Shown: piece by piece, positions 32,501 through 43,169 of the stretch | Position numbering within the stretch: the first letter of the stretch is position 1 | Layout of the letters: every line of letters begins with the position of its first letter | DNA from: Limnomonas spitsbergensis | Taxonomy: Eukaryota > Chlorophyta > Chlorophyceae > Chlamydomonadales | DNA: 64,000 nucleotides | Assembly (NCBI GenBank): GCA_037349105.1 | Contig: JAYJMM010000035.1 | Span: forward strand, 62,001 to 126,000 | Reading direction: 5' to 3' | Translations under genes and position numbers: made by a program | The notes under the pieces: model-generated | The model's input: the letters and a program-made list of their open reading frames with translations, nothing else | Database searches by the model: none | Told to the model about the DNA's origin: nothing

Positions 32501-35500
32501 GCCTTTGGTCTGGATGGCCTTTGGTCTGGAGGGCCTTTGGTCTGGATGGCCTTTGGTCTGGATGGCCTTTGGTCTGGATGGCCTTTAGTCTGGATGGCCT
32601 TTGGTCTGGAGGGCCTTTGGTCTGGATGGCCTTTGGTCTGGATGGCCTTTGGTCTGGATGGCCTTTGGTCTGGATGGCCTTTGGTCTGGAGGGCCTTTGT
32701 CTGGATGGCCTTTGGTCTGGATGGCCTTTGGTCTGGATGGCCTTTGGTCTGGAGGGCCTTTGGTCTGGATGGCCTTTGGTCTGGATGGCCTTTGGTCTGG
32801 ATGGCCTTTGGTCTGGATGGCCTTTGGTCTGGATGGCCTTTGGTCTGGATGGCCTTTGGTCTGGATGGCCTTTGGTCTGGAGGGCCTTTGTCTGGATGGC
32901 CTTTGGTCTGGATGGCCTTTGGTCTGGATGGCCTTTGGTCTGGAGGGCCTTTGGTCTGGATGGCCTTTGGTCTGGATGGCCTTTGGTCTGGATGGCCTTT
33001 GGTCTGGATGGCCTTTGGTCTGGATGGCCTTTGGTCTGGATGGCCTTTGGTCTGGATGGCCTTTGGTCTGGGGGCCTTTGGTCTGGATGGCCTTTGGTCT
33101 GGATGGCCTTTGGTCTGGAGGGCCTTTGGTCTGGATGGCCTTTGGTCTGGATGGCCTTTGGTCTGGATGGCCTTTGGTCTGGATGGCCTTTGGTCTGGAT
33201 GGCCTTTGGTCTGGATGGCCTTTGTCTGGATGGCCTTTGGTCTGGATGGCCTTTGGTCTGGATGGCCTTTGTCTGGATGGCCTTTGGTCTGGATGGCCTT
33301 TGGTCTGGATGGCCTTTGGTCTGGGGGCCTTTGGTCTGGATGGCCTTTGGTCTGGGGGCCTTTGGTCTGGATGGCGTTTGGTGTGGATGGCCTTTGTCTG
33401 GATGGCCTTTGGTCTGGATGGCCTTTGGTCTGGATGGCCTTTGGTCTGGATGGCCTTTGGTCTGGAGGGCCTTTGGTCTGGATGGCCTTTGGTCTGGATG
33501 GCCTTTGTCTGGATGGCCTTTGGTCTGGATGGCCTTTGGTCTGGATGGCCTTTGTCTGGATGGCCTTTGGTCTGGATGGCCTTTGGTCTGGATGGCCTTT
33601 GGTCTGGGGGCCTTTGGTCTGGATGGCCTTTGGTCTGGAGGCCTTTGGTCTGGATGGCGTTTGGTGTGGATGGCGTTTGGTGTGGGGGGCCTTTGGTCTG
33701 GATGGCGTTTGGTGTGGATGGCCTTTGTCTGGAGGGCCTTTGTCTGGATGGCCTTTGGTCTGGATGGCCTTTGGTCTGGATGGCCTTTGGTCTGGATGGC
33801 CTTTGGTCTGGATGGCCTTTGGTCTGGAGGGCCTTTGGTCTGGATGGCCTTTGTCTGGATGGCCTTTGGTCTGGATGGCCTTTGGTCTGGATGGCCTTTG
33901 GTCTGGATGGCCTTTGGTCTGGATGGCCTTTGGTCTGGATGGCCTTTGTCTGGATGGCCTTTGGTCTGGATGGCCTTTGGTCTGGATGGCCTTTGTCTGG
34001 ATGGCCTTTGGTCTGGATGGCCTTTGGTCTGGATGGCCTTTGGTCTGGATGGCCTTTGGTCTGGATGGCCTTTGGTCTGGATGGCCTTTGGTCTGGATGG
34101 CCTTTGGTCTGGATGGCCTTTGTCTGGATGGCCTTTGGTCTGGATGGCCTTTGGTCTGGATGGCCTTTGGTCTGGATGGCCTTTGGTCTGGATGGCGTTT
34201 GTCTGGATGGCCTTTGGTCTGGGGGCCTTTGGTCTGGATGGCGTTTGGTGTGGATGGCGTTTGGTGTGGGGGGCCTTTGGTCTGGATGGCCTTTGTCTGG
34301 ATGGCCTTTGTTCTGGAGGGATTTTGGTCTGGAGGGCTTTTGTTCTGGAGGGCCTTTATTCTGGAGGGCCTTTGGTCTGGATGGCCTTTGTCTGGATGGC
34401 CTTTGGTCTGGGGGCCTTTGTCTGGATGGCCTTTGGTCTGGATGGCGTTTGTCTGGATGGCCTTTGTTCTGGAGGGCTTTTGTTCTGGAGGGCCTCTATT
34501 CTGGAGGGCCTTTGGTCTGGATGGCCTTTGGTCTACAGGGCCTTTGTCTGGATGGCTTTTGGTCTGGGGGCCTTTGTCTGGATGGCCTTTGGTTTGGAGG
34601 GCTTTTGGTCTTGGGGCCTTTGGTCTGGGGGGCCTGTAGCGGCGAGCCCTGTGACTTGTGACATCAACCGAAGGTCGGTCAAGGGTTGGTCCTCATTGGC
34701 CCATTGGTGGTCTCGTGTGCAAAACGGTGCACACCTTTTCCTTCCAGTCCATCATGTTCCTTCCTGTCCATGACCATGCGGTGCTTAAAGAAAGGAAGAT
34801 AGCCAGGCCACGAAGCACACGCCACGAGGAAGGAGGGATGGTCTCTTGGTGGCATGGGTCCAGGCCTCTTCCCCACTGCTTTACCATGAAAACTAGGACA
34901 TGCGTAAATTGTGCCCCACCCACCTGTCAATGATCACGCTGTGCCCCGCTGCCAGCGACCGCTGAGCCGCCTCAATGCACGCCTCACGCGTCCCTGGCTT
35001 GCCGGCTTTGATGGTGTCCTGACAGATGCACACCCATCGGCCCTCGGGGGAGGAAGCGACAAGATGATCAGCAGCAGTGCTCTTGCCTGGTGAGGGGTGA
35101 TCAAGTGGTAGGTGAGGGGTGAGTGAGGGGTGAGTGAGGGGTGAGTGAGCGGTGGGTGAGGGGTGGATGAGGGGTGAGTGAGTGGTGAGTGAAGGGTGGG
35201 TGAGGGGTGAGTGAGGGGTGGGTGAGGGGTGGGTGAGGGGTGAGTGAGGGGTGAGTGAGGGGTGGGTGAGGGTGAGTGAAGGGTGGGTGAGGGGTGAGTG
35301 AGGGTGAGTGAGGGGTGAGTGAGGGTGGGTGAGGGGTGAGTGAGGGGTGAGTGAGGGGTGAGTGAGGGGTGAGTGAGGGGTGGGTGAGGGGTGGGTGAGG
35401 GTGGGTGAGGGGTGAGTGAGGGGTGAGTGAGGGGTGAGTGAGGGGTGGGTGAGGAGTGAGTGAGGGGTGAGTGAGGGGTGGGTGAGGGGTGAGTGAGGGG

Positions 35501-37781
35501 TGGGTGAGGGGTGAGTGAGGGGTGAGTGAGGGGTGAGTGAGGGGTGAGTGAGGGGTGAGTGAGGGGTGAGTGAGGGTGAGTTAGGGTGAGTGAGGGGTGA
35601 GTGAGGGGTGAGTGAGGGGTGAGTGAGGGGTGGGTGAGGGGTGGGTGAGGGGTGGGTGAGGGGTGAGTGAGGGGTGAGTGAGGGGTGAGGGGTGGGTGAG
35701 GGGTGGGTGAGGGGTGAGTGAGGGGTGAGGGGTGGGTGAGGGGTGAGTGAGGGGTGAGTGAGGGGTGGGTGAGGGGTGAGTGAGGGGTGAGTGAGGGGTG
35801 AGGGGTGGGTGAGGGGTGAGTGAGGGGTGAGGGGTGGGTGAGGGGTGAGTGAGGGGTGAGGCTGTGTTTATTTCTGTGTGCACCAGACCACCTTGGGGAG
35901 GCTGCCGGGTGGTCACCAATCGTTTGATGGGGAACAAACCTCGACCAGCCAACAACCGGTAGCCCAAGCAACAGGGCATGCTGCTTCAAGCCTTCCCAGC
36001 CGTGGGCCAGATTGTGGCTTAAGCACAACTGTAGCACCCAACCAGCACCCCAGCACCCTAAAACAGTAGATTGAGTGGTAGGTGTTGATTTCCGTCAAGC
36101 TCGTTTTTTCTCTGTCAACGGGATTCTTCTGGTGTGACCAGGAGAGACAGGTTGATTGCGAGACAAGCAGGGAATGAAGCATCCGAAATAACATCACCGA
36201 GTGACAGTGTCCGGGGGCATTTGTGAAGGACTGAAGGATACCGTATTACGTGTTGAGCTAGATACAGACATATCACCTGTTTGGCAGAGACTTAAGGTGT
36301 AACGGGCTGCAGTAGATGCCAGACATAACGGGCTGCAGTACCTGTACATATCTAAGGAAGTTCAAGTCCAGTATCTTTCTAACGCCTCTCTCCCAATGTC
36401 AGTATTTAGGCTCTGGGTCTCTTGCAGAACAGTTGCATGAACATGGAATGCCTGTGCTCGTGATACGAATCCTTACTACAAGCAATCTGGGGGGTTCCCT
36501 GCGCCATTCACATGCGATGCGCGTGTGGCTGACATACGAATGGCAGTGCATGTACTGGCGGAGCTGCCCGAATAAGAGCCCCACATTAGCAGCTTTGCTG
36601 TGCGAGACATGCACCAGGAGGGAGCTGAGAGGCAGCACAGCAACCGATTGACCAGGATCCAAACATCTGTTGCTTGGACATACGCATACCCATATGTCAC
36701 ACTCCTACACCTCACAGGTCATCTGCCTCATTGCATTTGCACCTCCATCCTGGTGCACGCACCTCCATCCTGGTGCACGCACCTCCATCCTGGTGCACGC
36801 ACCTCCATCCTGGTGCACGCACCTCCATCCTGGTGCACGCACCTCCATCCTGGTGCACGCACCTCCATCCTGGTGCACGCACCTCCATCCTGGTGCACGC
36901 ACCTCCATCCTGGTGCACGCACCTCCATCTTGGTGCACGCACCTCCATCCTGGTGCACGCACCTCCATCCTGGTGCACGCACCTCCATCCTGGTGCACGC
37001 ACCTCCATCCTGGTGCACGCACCTCCATCATGGTGCTCGCACCTCCATCATCATAGCACTCACACAGGTTGCCTGCACATGCCACACACACACCTGATCC
37101 CGGTGGCCCAGCCAGGATGAGAATGAGGGGCTTCAGATCAGGCGGGACATTCTCCTGCTCAGGGCGGCCGCTCATCTCTCGAGGGGGGCCGGCATTGGGA
37201 GCTGAGCCGGCAGAAGGAGTGGGGCCAGCAGAGGGGGCAGGGCCAACAGGGGCTGCGAGGCCGGTAGATGGACCCATTGGACTGGGGTCGGCAGTGGCTG
37301 CGGGGTCGGCAACGGGAGCAAGCAGCTGCGTTGAGGTGCATGGTGCATCCAATCCATGCACCTGCAGTTTAATGGCTGTGGGGTTTGTGGGTTTGGGAAG
37401 GGCCGCATGAGAGGGTGTAGGTAGATCGGCAGTCTCAGTGCGTCCGTCCCTGGCTGGGATGACATCGGGGGCTGCAGCTGCGCTGATGCTGCTGTTCATG
37501 ATGGTGGGGTGCATGCGTGTTGTTGAGATGTCAGATTCGAAAGGTTTGAGGACTGTTCGTTTCGTTCTGTCGATATCTATTTCAGAATTAAGAGCATGCT
37601 GGAGCCGAAATGGGCTGAGGCTTTGGTCGGGATCTAGTGGGGTGGAAGATGTGGATCCGCCGCTGTTGGCGCAAGAGCAAGGGAGGAGGGACAGAGAAGG
37701 GATAAATTGTGTCGTCGCACGTATTGCAGAGATGATGTATGGGCCTTGGTTTCGTAAACGGCCCAACTTGGCTGTTTGCAT
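26528..37781 (-). CDS. APTX: Aprataxin-like protein: P-loop kinase + HIT + zinc finger
   Basis: Predicted minus-strand exons: 37781-37094, 35086-34924, 30049-29923, 29188-28455, 28030-27922, 27459-27328, 26809-26528; phase is kept throughout, 744 aa. Exon 1 has a long disordered Ala/Pro N-terminus ending in LILILAGPPGSG. Exon 2 completes the Walker A (GKST), then CQDTIKAGKPGTRE and HSVIIDR, like polynucleotide kinases. Exon 3 (VHVLVLQISGNVCVERV) continues that fold. Exon 4 ends in AWQRALQQYAHDPAKW, the HIT entry. Exons 5-6 hold the HIT domain (YPKARHHCLVVARD; catalytic HLHVISQ). Exon 7 has LKNKKHWNSFTTAYF and a Cys/His finger. Plant aprataxins (Arabidopsis bHLH140) share this order and remove AMP from abortive DNA ligation products. 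The segment usually found after IDR (CNLxxxQR) is missing, so an exon between 34.9 and 30.1 kb may be unplaced. Confidence 0.87.
28040..28330 (-). repeat. ~18-bp array directly upstream of the aprataxin HIT exon
   Basis: About 15 copies of GCAACAGGACACAGCTC-like units on the plus strand (CTGTTGCGAGCTGTGTCC on the transcribed strand). The array ends about 40 bases from the acceptor of the HIT exon at 28030. It is pyrimidine-rich in the sense of transcription. Confidence 0.85.
28401..28468 (-). repeat. Two-copy tandem duplication of an aprataxin 5' splice site
   Basis: On the transcribed strand, ATGGGGGACAAGTAAGTCAT (real junction, exon end at 28455) is followed 34 bases later by ATGGGGGACAAGTAAGTTAT. 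Both are followed by GGGGGGCTC. The duplicated unit covers the exon end and the whole donor, so there are two equally good donors. Confidence 0.9.
29923..30165 (-). repeat. Three-copy duplication of an aprataxin 3' splice site and exon start
   Basis: On the transcribed strand, three segments in a row have an AG acceptor followed by A-xx-CGGCTG[CT]GAA and [GC]TGTATGT or TGCATGT. Their acceptors are at 30158-30159, 30101-30102 and 30050-30051. The last opens the exon used in the predicted protein. Spacing is about 50-57 bases. The copies differ by several substitutions and each has a poly-C tract before it. Confidence 0.82.
31446..34635 (+). repeat. 3.2-kb minisatellite, 16-bp unit
   Basis: About 200 copies of GGATGGCCTTTGGTCT with 15-base variants (GGATGGCCTTTGTCT, GGGGGCCTTTGGTCT), a left-end variant with CCTTGGGTCT, and GGAGGGCC and GGTGTGGATGGCG forms to the right. 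It lies inside an intron of the minus-strand aprataxin gene. No frame of the unit contains a stop codon, so all three plus-strand frames stay open for hundreds to over a thousand codons. I regard these frames as non-coding. Confidence 0.95.
35091..35868 (-). repeat. ~12-bp array abutting an aprataxin 3' splice site
   Basis: About 65 copies of GGGTGAGTGAGG or GGGTGGGTGAGG (CCTCACTCACCC in the transcribed direction). The array ends at CCCCTCACCAG|GC, the acceptor of the P-loop exon at 35086. It provides an extremely long C/T-rich tract before that acceptor. A short AC-rich interruption lies near 35100-35110. Confidence 0.92.
35866..36060 (+). repeat. SINE-like dispersed repeat copy in an aprataxin intron
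   Basis: Starts GTTTATTTCTGTGTGCACCA then GACCACC, and continues with GTAGCCCAAGCAACAGGGCA, TGCTGCTTCAAGCC and GTGGCTTAAGCAC. Matches 25930-26125 and, inverted, 38065-38255. Confidence 0.65.
36740..37043 (-). repeat. 20-bp array, 15 near-identical copies, in aprataxin intron 1
   Basis: Fifteen copies of CACCTCCATCCTGGTGCACG, all but the edge copies and one C-to-T change identical. In the transcribed direction the unit is GGATGGAGGTGCGTGCACCA and contains a donor-like GAG|GTGCGT. The first copy lies about 55 bases inside the intron from the real donor (GATCAG|GTGTGT at 37094/37093). All frames are open because the unit has no stop. Confidence 0.95.
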
Positions 37782-38064
37782 CGTTCACGCGTTTCAAGAT
37801 CCCCAGGAGGGTCGCTCTTTAACTGCTGGAGCATGACACTCCCTCCAATGGCATGCGTACAAGCCAATGTACAGTCCGTATTTACGCCTCTGGACACATT
37901 GATCTGCGACGCAAGCTTAAGCAATGAGGTGGATGTTGGCCTGCCCCTTGGGCCGATAAGGCTTTAGTATCGAGAATAATAGGATTGTGTCGAAATGTCC
38001 ACTCTTGCTAGTTATTAGTGGACGGTTGGTTTTCTCTAGTCATGAGTTCATGACCCACCCGTGC

Positions 38065-38255
38065 CGCAGCCTTTATTACTGTTCAGCTGCATGACGCACA
38101 TGCGCACCATGCGGGCCTAAGGCTGGACCATGTGGGGCCATCCTTGATCCACCGGGCCTTAGGCTGGTCAAGTTCAGCATCAATTGGCCCCGTGGGAAAT
38201 CGGAAATGCCCATTGGCCACTCAAAGGTGGTCTGGTGCTTGCTAAAATAAACACA
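38065..38255 (-). repeat. SINE-like dispersed repeat copy
   Basis: On the minus strand it begins TTTATTTTAGCAAGCACCAG then ACCACC, includes GTGGCCAATGGGCATTTCC, and ends in GCAGCTGAACAGTAATAAAG. The start matches 19790 and 35866. Confidence 0.65.
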
Positions 38256-38279
38256 CAATAAAATGCTCAATTTCTGTAA

Positions 38280-39730
38280 CAGTACCAGTGACAGGGGCGA
38301 GGGGCGGCGAAAAAATCTAAAACACCCCATCATCGAAAGTTGTAGAGCTTGACGAAAGCTTTCCCTATCTGGTCTTCATATAATAATATTGTTTAGGCCC
38401 AGGGGGCTGGGAGTTATGGAGGGTCAAAGTGGGGGGGGGAGGGGGTGCAAAAAAAAACTTTTTGGTCACTGGTCTGTTGGTGCAAGGTTTGGTGGCGGAA
38501 CCCCTCTCAGCAGCCGGATATGACATCTTGTACTTCACAGGGTAGCGGGACTCGACTGCTACCGTGCCGTTGGTAGAGCCGTTGCCCACTTCCGTTTTGC
38601 ACAGGCCTGATGTCCTGTCGTCACACACAATGCCACAGATACCTCAGCACCACTTGGCTCTAAGCTACAGGCTGTCCCACAATGACGCAGCAAAATGTGC
38701 GCTCCGACGTGCAACCGCAAAGCTAGTAGCTTGGCTATCTTCCCACAGCACCTTGCACACTGTCGGCGCAACCCCAGCTACTGGTGGTCCATATTCTTGC
38801 TGAAGATCCTCCAACTCTTGGTGGTTGTCATTGCAAAGTGGCCAGGGTTTGGCATCACCGCCTCTGTACATTAGTTCCTCTCTTGCACTCTTTCCCCTGT
38901 TGGTGATTCCTTAGGGCCACTGGTTTGTCTGTGAATTTTAAGACCTTCCAACAATGCACACAGCAGATTGTCAATTTGCCATTGCTTAATTCATAGCAAC
39001 GCCAATGCAGCGACACCGAGTGAGTCTATAATGGGTGTACACACAACGGTGCATGTGGTTCCGGAGCCATGACACCCCCCCATGTCCAATTGCGTGCCAA
39101 GAGGGGGCTGGTATACTGTGTGGGATGTTTTATGATGCATATCTTTAATAAATGACATAAGGAATGCAACGGTGTGGCTTTCGTCTCAATCTGATGGTTA
39201 AAAAATGATACTGAATTTCTTTAAAACTCTTTTGTTTTTACCCCCATCCCCCCCCCATACTTTGACCCTCCATATCTCCCAGCCCCCTGGGCCAAAAACA
39301 ATTTTAAGACCAAATACGGGAAGCTCTCGTCAAGCTCTACACCTTTCGAGGATGGGGTGTATTCAGTTTGGTTTTGCCCCCCTCCCTCGGGTACGAATTC
39401 CTTTGTGCTGCTAAAGACAGCACTCGGGTATTCTCAATGAGATGCCTAGAGAAAAACCGCGTTTCTAAAATTTGTCATTTGGGGGTCACCCCTCCAGCCT
39501 GCCCCCCAACTTTGCCGCCCCTTTTCGACCCTTCTCCTCCCCATCCTGGGCCAAAACAATTAAAGACCAGATCTGAGTAGCTCACGTCAAGCCCTATAAC
39601 TTTGGAGGATAGCTCTCTGGAGGATAGGGTATATAATTTTACTTTTTGCCCCCTCTCGGAGATTACATCATTTTTAAGACACCAGATTGAGACGAGAGCT
39701 TCACCATTGCATTTCTTGTGGCATATGCTG
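38280..39730. repeat. Cluster of three related repeats in inverted and direct orientation
   Basis: A segment of about 170 bases with CTCCCAGCCCCCTGGGCC, GTCAAGCTCTACA and GATGGGGTGT occurs on the plus strand at about 39225-39400, in diverged form at about 39485-39665 (CATCCTGGGCCAAAACAATT, CACGTCAAGCCCTATAACTT), and inverted at about 38285-38460. A second pair is inverted across the middle: 39140-39205 (GCAACGGTGTGGCTTTCGTC) against 39665-39725 (GACGAGAGCTTCACCATTGC). Confidence 0.7.
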
Positions 39731-42374
39731 TCGATTTGCTTCATACAATGATACAATACAGCATGTTTGAGAAGCAGACCCCGTACACATCCCACTTTGG
39801 CAGAGTATGTGGCTCCGTAACCAAAACCACTGTAGGTATGCCCACTCTTGAGTCAAGCAGTAAACCTGTAGTTGCTATGGTCTAAGCAATAGCTGTAGTC
39901 TGAGACTTATGTTTGATGGTCTTAAAATGTGAACTCTTTTCCTAGTCCGCTGACTCCGTCACGCCCGTATCAGCAACTGATTGCCACGACATGTCTACCT
40001 TCCGGCTGCGCGATCCATTCATAGTGTTCGTCTCATGCAACAGTGTGTTAGCCCTGGCAGCCAGTGCTCAGGGCAGACATGCTCTCTGTCCCTACAGCTT
40101 AAGGGGGGCTGAGCAGCGTAGGCGAATTGACGCTGGAGCAGCTCCTGATGGAGGCAGCTATAGTGGCAGGGGTGCGCATGCACTTGAGTACTCCTGACGC
40201 GTCTTGAGGCTGATGGATCAGTTGCGTCCTTAGCGTGGGGTGGGAAAGTCGGTGTCACGCTCAAGGTTCCAACCCACAAGGTCACCTCTTTGCAATTTTA
40301 GCCTCCCCTTCTCCTGGTATCATTGCGACATTCGAGATGTCGACCCTGGACGGCACCTTGCCCACCCTGGTCAGTAGCTGACAGAGGCAGATGTGACGAG
40401 ATATGTTATTTGACATCTGTGAACCAGCTGCATTGAGAGACACCATTAGAGGCGGACGGCTGAGCTGATTGTCATTGACCCCTCTCACCCCTCTGACCCC
40501 TCTCACCCCTAGAAAAACAATAATTGTCACTGAGAGATTAAGGTTTGAATAGGTTGCGGAGGCGAGGGGGGGAGGCAGCCAGGGGGTGCTAAACATTAGT
40601 TACATGATGGGAGGCTTTGCTTTTTTCCCTCGTGAACAGGCGTATTACATTAATTCACCGATTTTCCCGAGGTCTACTTTGTCACCACAAGCCCCTCGGA
40701 TAGGTTTGACGGTCTCACTGCATGCATGGTGAGCCTTGCTACTCCGTTTCTCGTCTATGTCCCTATCGACTTGCCCCTCCGCAATGCTGCTCTTTACATC
40801 GCCGTGTGCCAATTTGTGGGTCCCTTGGATCGGCGATTTTCTTATTCTATGGTGCTTGAGCTACAGTTGGGTTACAATGGCCTTTGGCCCAGCCAAGGGG
40901 GCGCCCAACTGCCAAATTTGGATTAAGTAAACGAAATGAAAGAGGTGGTGTGTGGGAGGGGGTAAATGAAAGGTATTCTAAAATGGAAATAGAAAAGGCC
41001 TGGAAAAGTAAATGAAGTTCGAAGATTTTGCAGCCCCTCCACAAGTCCAGATTCCAGTTGACATACAATTAGCCTGGACATACCACCTAGGCCTTTCTCG
41101 GTAGAAGCTGTGAAAGTCTATGGGGGCACTGGTGCTGCAAGCCCTGATGCTCGCTCGGGCCAATAAACGTAGGCGGGTCAAGTGGTTCCAGCGGTTCCTA
41201 TCAGCCCAGATGTTTCCAGTCTGCCTTGTTACCTAGATGCCGCGAAGCCCTTCTGCCCTCTGTGGGGCGTGAAAGAAAATATGCCTCCCTTGGAGCGCTC
41301 GAGTTGGGGAGCAACTCTTGTCTAGTTACTTGCCTCAAGCTGATGGACCTGGCAACGGAGCCAGCAAAGCCCTGAAAGGTTTAGGACAGATTGTAGGTAA
41401 AGCTCCTGACACAAGAGTGGCCCATACTGTGTAAATCATCGGAGTTCTGTTTCTAACTTTCGAACTAATTCTGCATTACGATGATGTGCTCAGCGGCCCA
41501 TTTCTTGATTTATCGCCGGCCCGTCACTCCATGGCATGTCCAACGCTGCAGTTGTATTGTGTGCACAGCTTCAACAGGCCGATATGGAGCCACCACCATG
41601 TCCTGCTCCTTGGGCTACCCGCTGTTGATGGTGTGGTGACTGCTCTGCAGCGCTGCGCCCTGTCCAAGGTGCTGTCCAAGGTGCTCAGGTGCGCAATAAA
41701 AGCCCTAGAGACCCGCCAAAGACTCCGCGCACGTTTACTTATTTGGGGGGTGCTCAGAGTTGCTGCACGATATATCTTTATACCGATGTATATTATTTTC
41801 AGCAGGGTGCGCGGCGGGATAAAAAAAGATCGCTCACGCGCGATACCTCAAAGTACTGCTGACCTTGAAGGTTTTTCAGCATCTTCAGCCAGCTTGTGCA
41901 CTGATGCGCAAATTTCAAATAAATTAGAATCCATGACGTTTGGCCTGGCGCAAACGTTTTTTAGCGAAAGCATTTGCTATGCAACGAAAAAGAGAATTAA
42001 TTTCTTAGCGGGATTACGGGTACCGTAAAGCAGAAAAATAAACAGACAGCTTAAATTTTACATTCAAGTGCCAAACCTTTAAATCGCACATCAGGCCTTC
42101 AGGCTGATGCATTTCATGTAATGATATACTTGTGACGGGCAAGGTCAAAGAAATCGCCTCGCCTGCAGCGGTCCCACGCCTATCCATCTGCTCTACCTAT
42201 CCCCTGTGGCGGCTGCCCAATGCCCAGGCTTAATCTTGATACTGATGAAGACATCGGGTGGCAGGAGCCCAGGAGGCACTCAGAACAGCGTAGCAGCTTC
42301 CTTCAGGATCCCTTTTTTGTCTGGTACGGTACTTGCAAAAATAACAGAGGTAACTCCTTCAGGCTGCGTTAAGA

Positions 42375-42510
42375 ACAGTCAATGACGTCACACCTCTGGG
42401 CCCTGCTCAAAAAGGCTCGGCCGCATGGGCGCCTAACTGAAGGGTCGGGAGGAAAGAACTACACAAGCACAAGGGGGCAGGAAAAGGAGGAAAAGTGGGA
42501 AATAAAGAAC
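42375..42510 (+). repeat. Truncated copy of the dispersed element (terminus only)
   Basis: GTCAATGACGTCACACCTCT, GGGCCCTGCTCAAAAAGGCT and CGGCCGCATGGGCGCCTAAC match the terminus of the copies at 17.7, 25.7 and 49.9 kb, in the same direction as 49.9 kb. Confidence 0.7.
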
Positions 42511-42529
42511 GTTATGAACCGTGAAGAAG

Positions 42530-42682
42530 CCTCCCTAGGCCAGACAAGCCTCCCTAGGCCAGACAAGCCTCCCTAGGCCAGACAAGCCTCCCTAGGCCAG
42601 ACAAGCCTACCTAGGCCAGACAAGCCTCCCTAGGCCAGACAAGCCTCCCTAGGCCAGACAAGCCTCCCTAGGCCAGACAAGC
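42530..42682 (+). repeat. 18-bp tandem array, about 8 copies
   Basis: Copies of CTCCCTAGGCCAGACAAG, one with CTACCTAGG. Intergenic. The GAAGCCTCCCTAGGCCAGAC at its left edge is the first unit. Confidence 0.93.
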
Positions 42683-43169
42683 TGCCCTCAGGACAGCCAT
42701 GCCTTCTTCATGATTTTGTCTTCCCTAGTCTGAAGTGAAGGAAAAGGTAGAATTGGCCCAAGGACAACGGTAATGACAGTAGGTTAAAAGAGGTTCAGGT
42801 TTCCGAAAGAGGTGTAGGTGGCTGCCAGCATCAACCAGAAGGTGATAGGGCTGGTTGTTTGGGAGGCGTTTATGGTCGTACTCTCGTGATAGCTCTGATC
42901 CGTACGATCTGAAGGTGAGCTCAACAATGTGAATGGTACAGGTATATATGTAAAAGCTGTGCCTTTGGCGTAGCCCCCGAGGGACGTGTGAGCCCTGCAA
43001 ACTGTTGAGGTGTCCTAGGCTGTGTGTCCTGGCAGCAGTTGCCAAGTTTGTTACTACATCTAAGACTTCCGATGTCAAACTCAACTAGAAACCCAAACCC
43101 TATCCCTTTTCGTTCCTTTCAGTCACTCGGGTATTGGAGATGTAGAAGGTCTGCTCAGGCTGGCGAAGA

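Noticed and set aside
31460..34773. Open frames of up to 1,090 codons on the plus strand
   Set aside because: They run through a 16-bp minisatellite whose unit lacks stops in every frame. All three frames are open, there is no domain, and the array lies in an intron of a minus-strand gene.
36705..37043. Repeated peptide at the end of the aprataxin exon-1 open frame
   Set aside because: The frame continues past the donor at 37094 into the 20-bp array. The P-loop must be completed by GKST from the exon at 35086, so the array is intronic.
41695..42035. Possible small inverted-repeat element with GACTCCGCGCAC and TACCGTAAAG near its edges
   Set aside because: Both motifs recall the 2.2-kb element, but they are in the same orientation and do not form a terminal inverted repeat.
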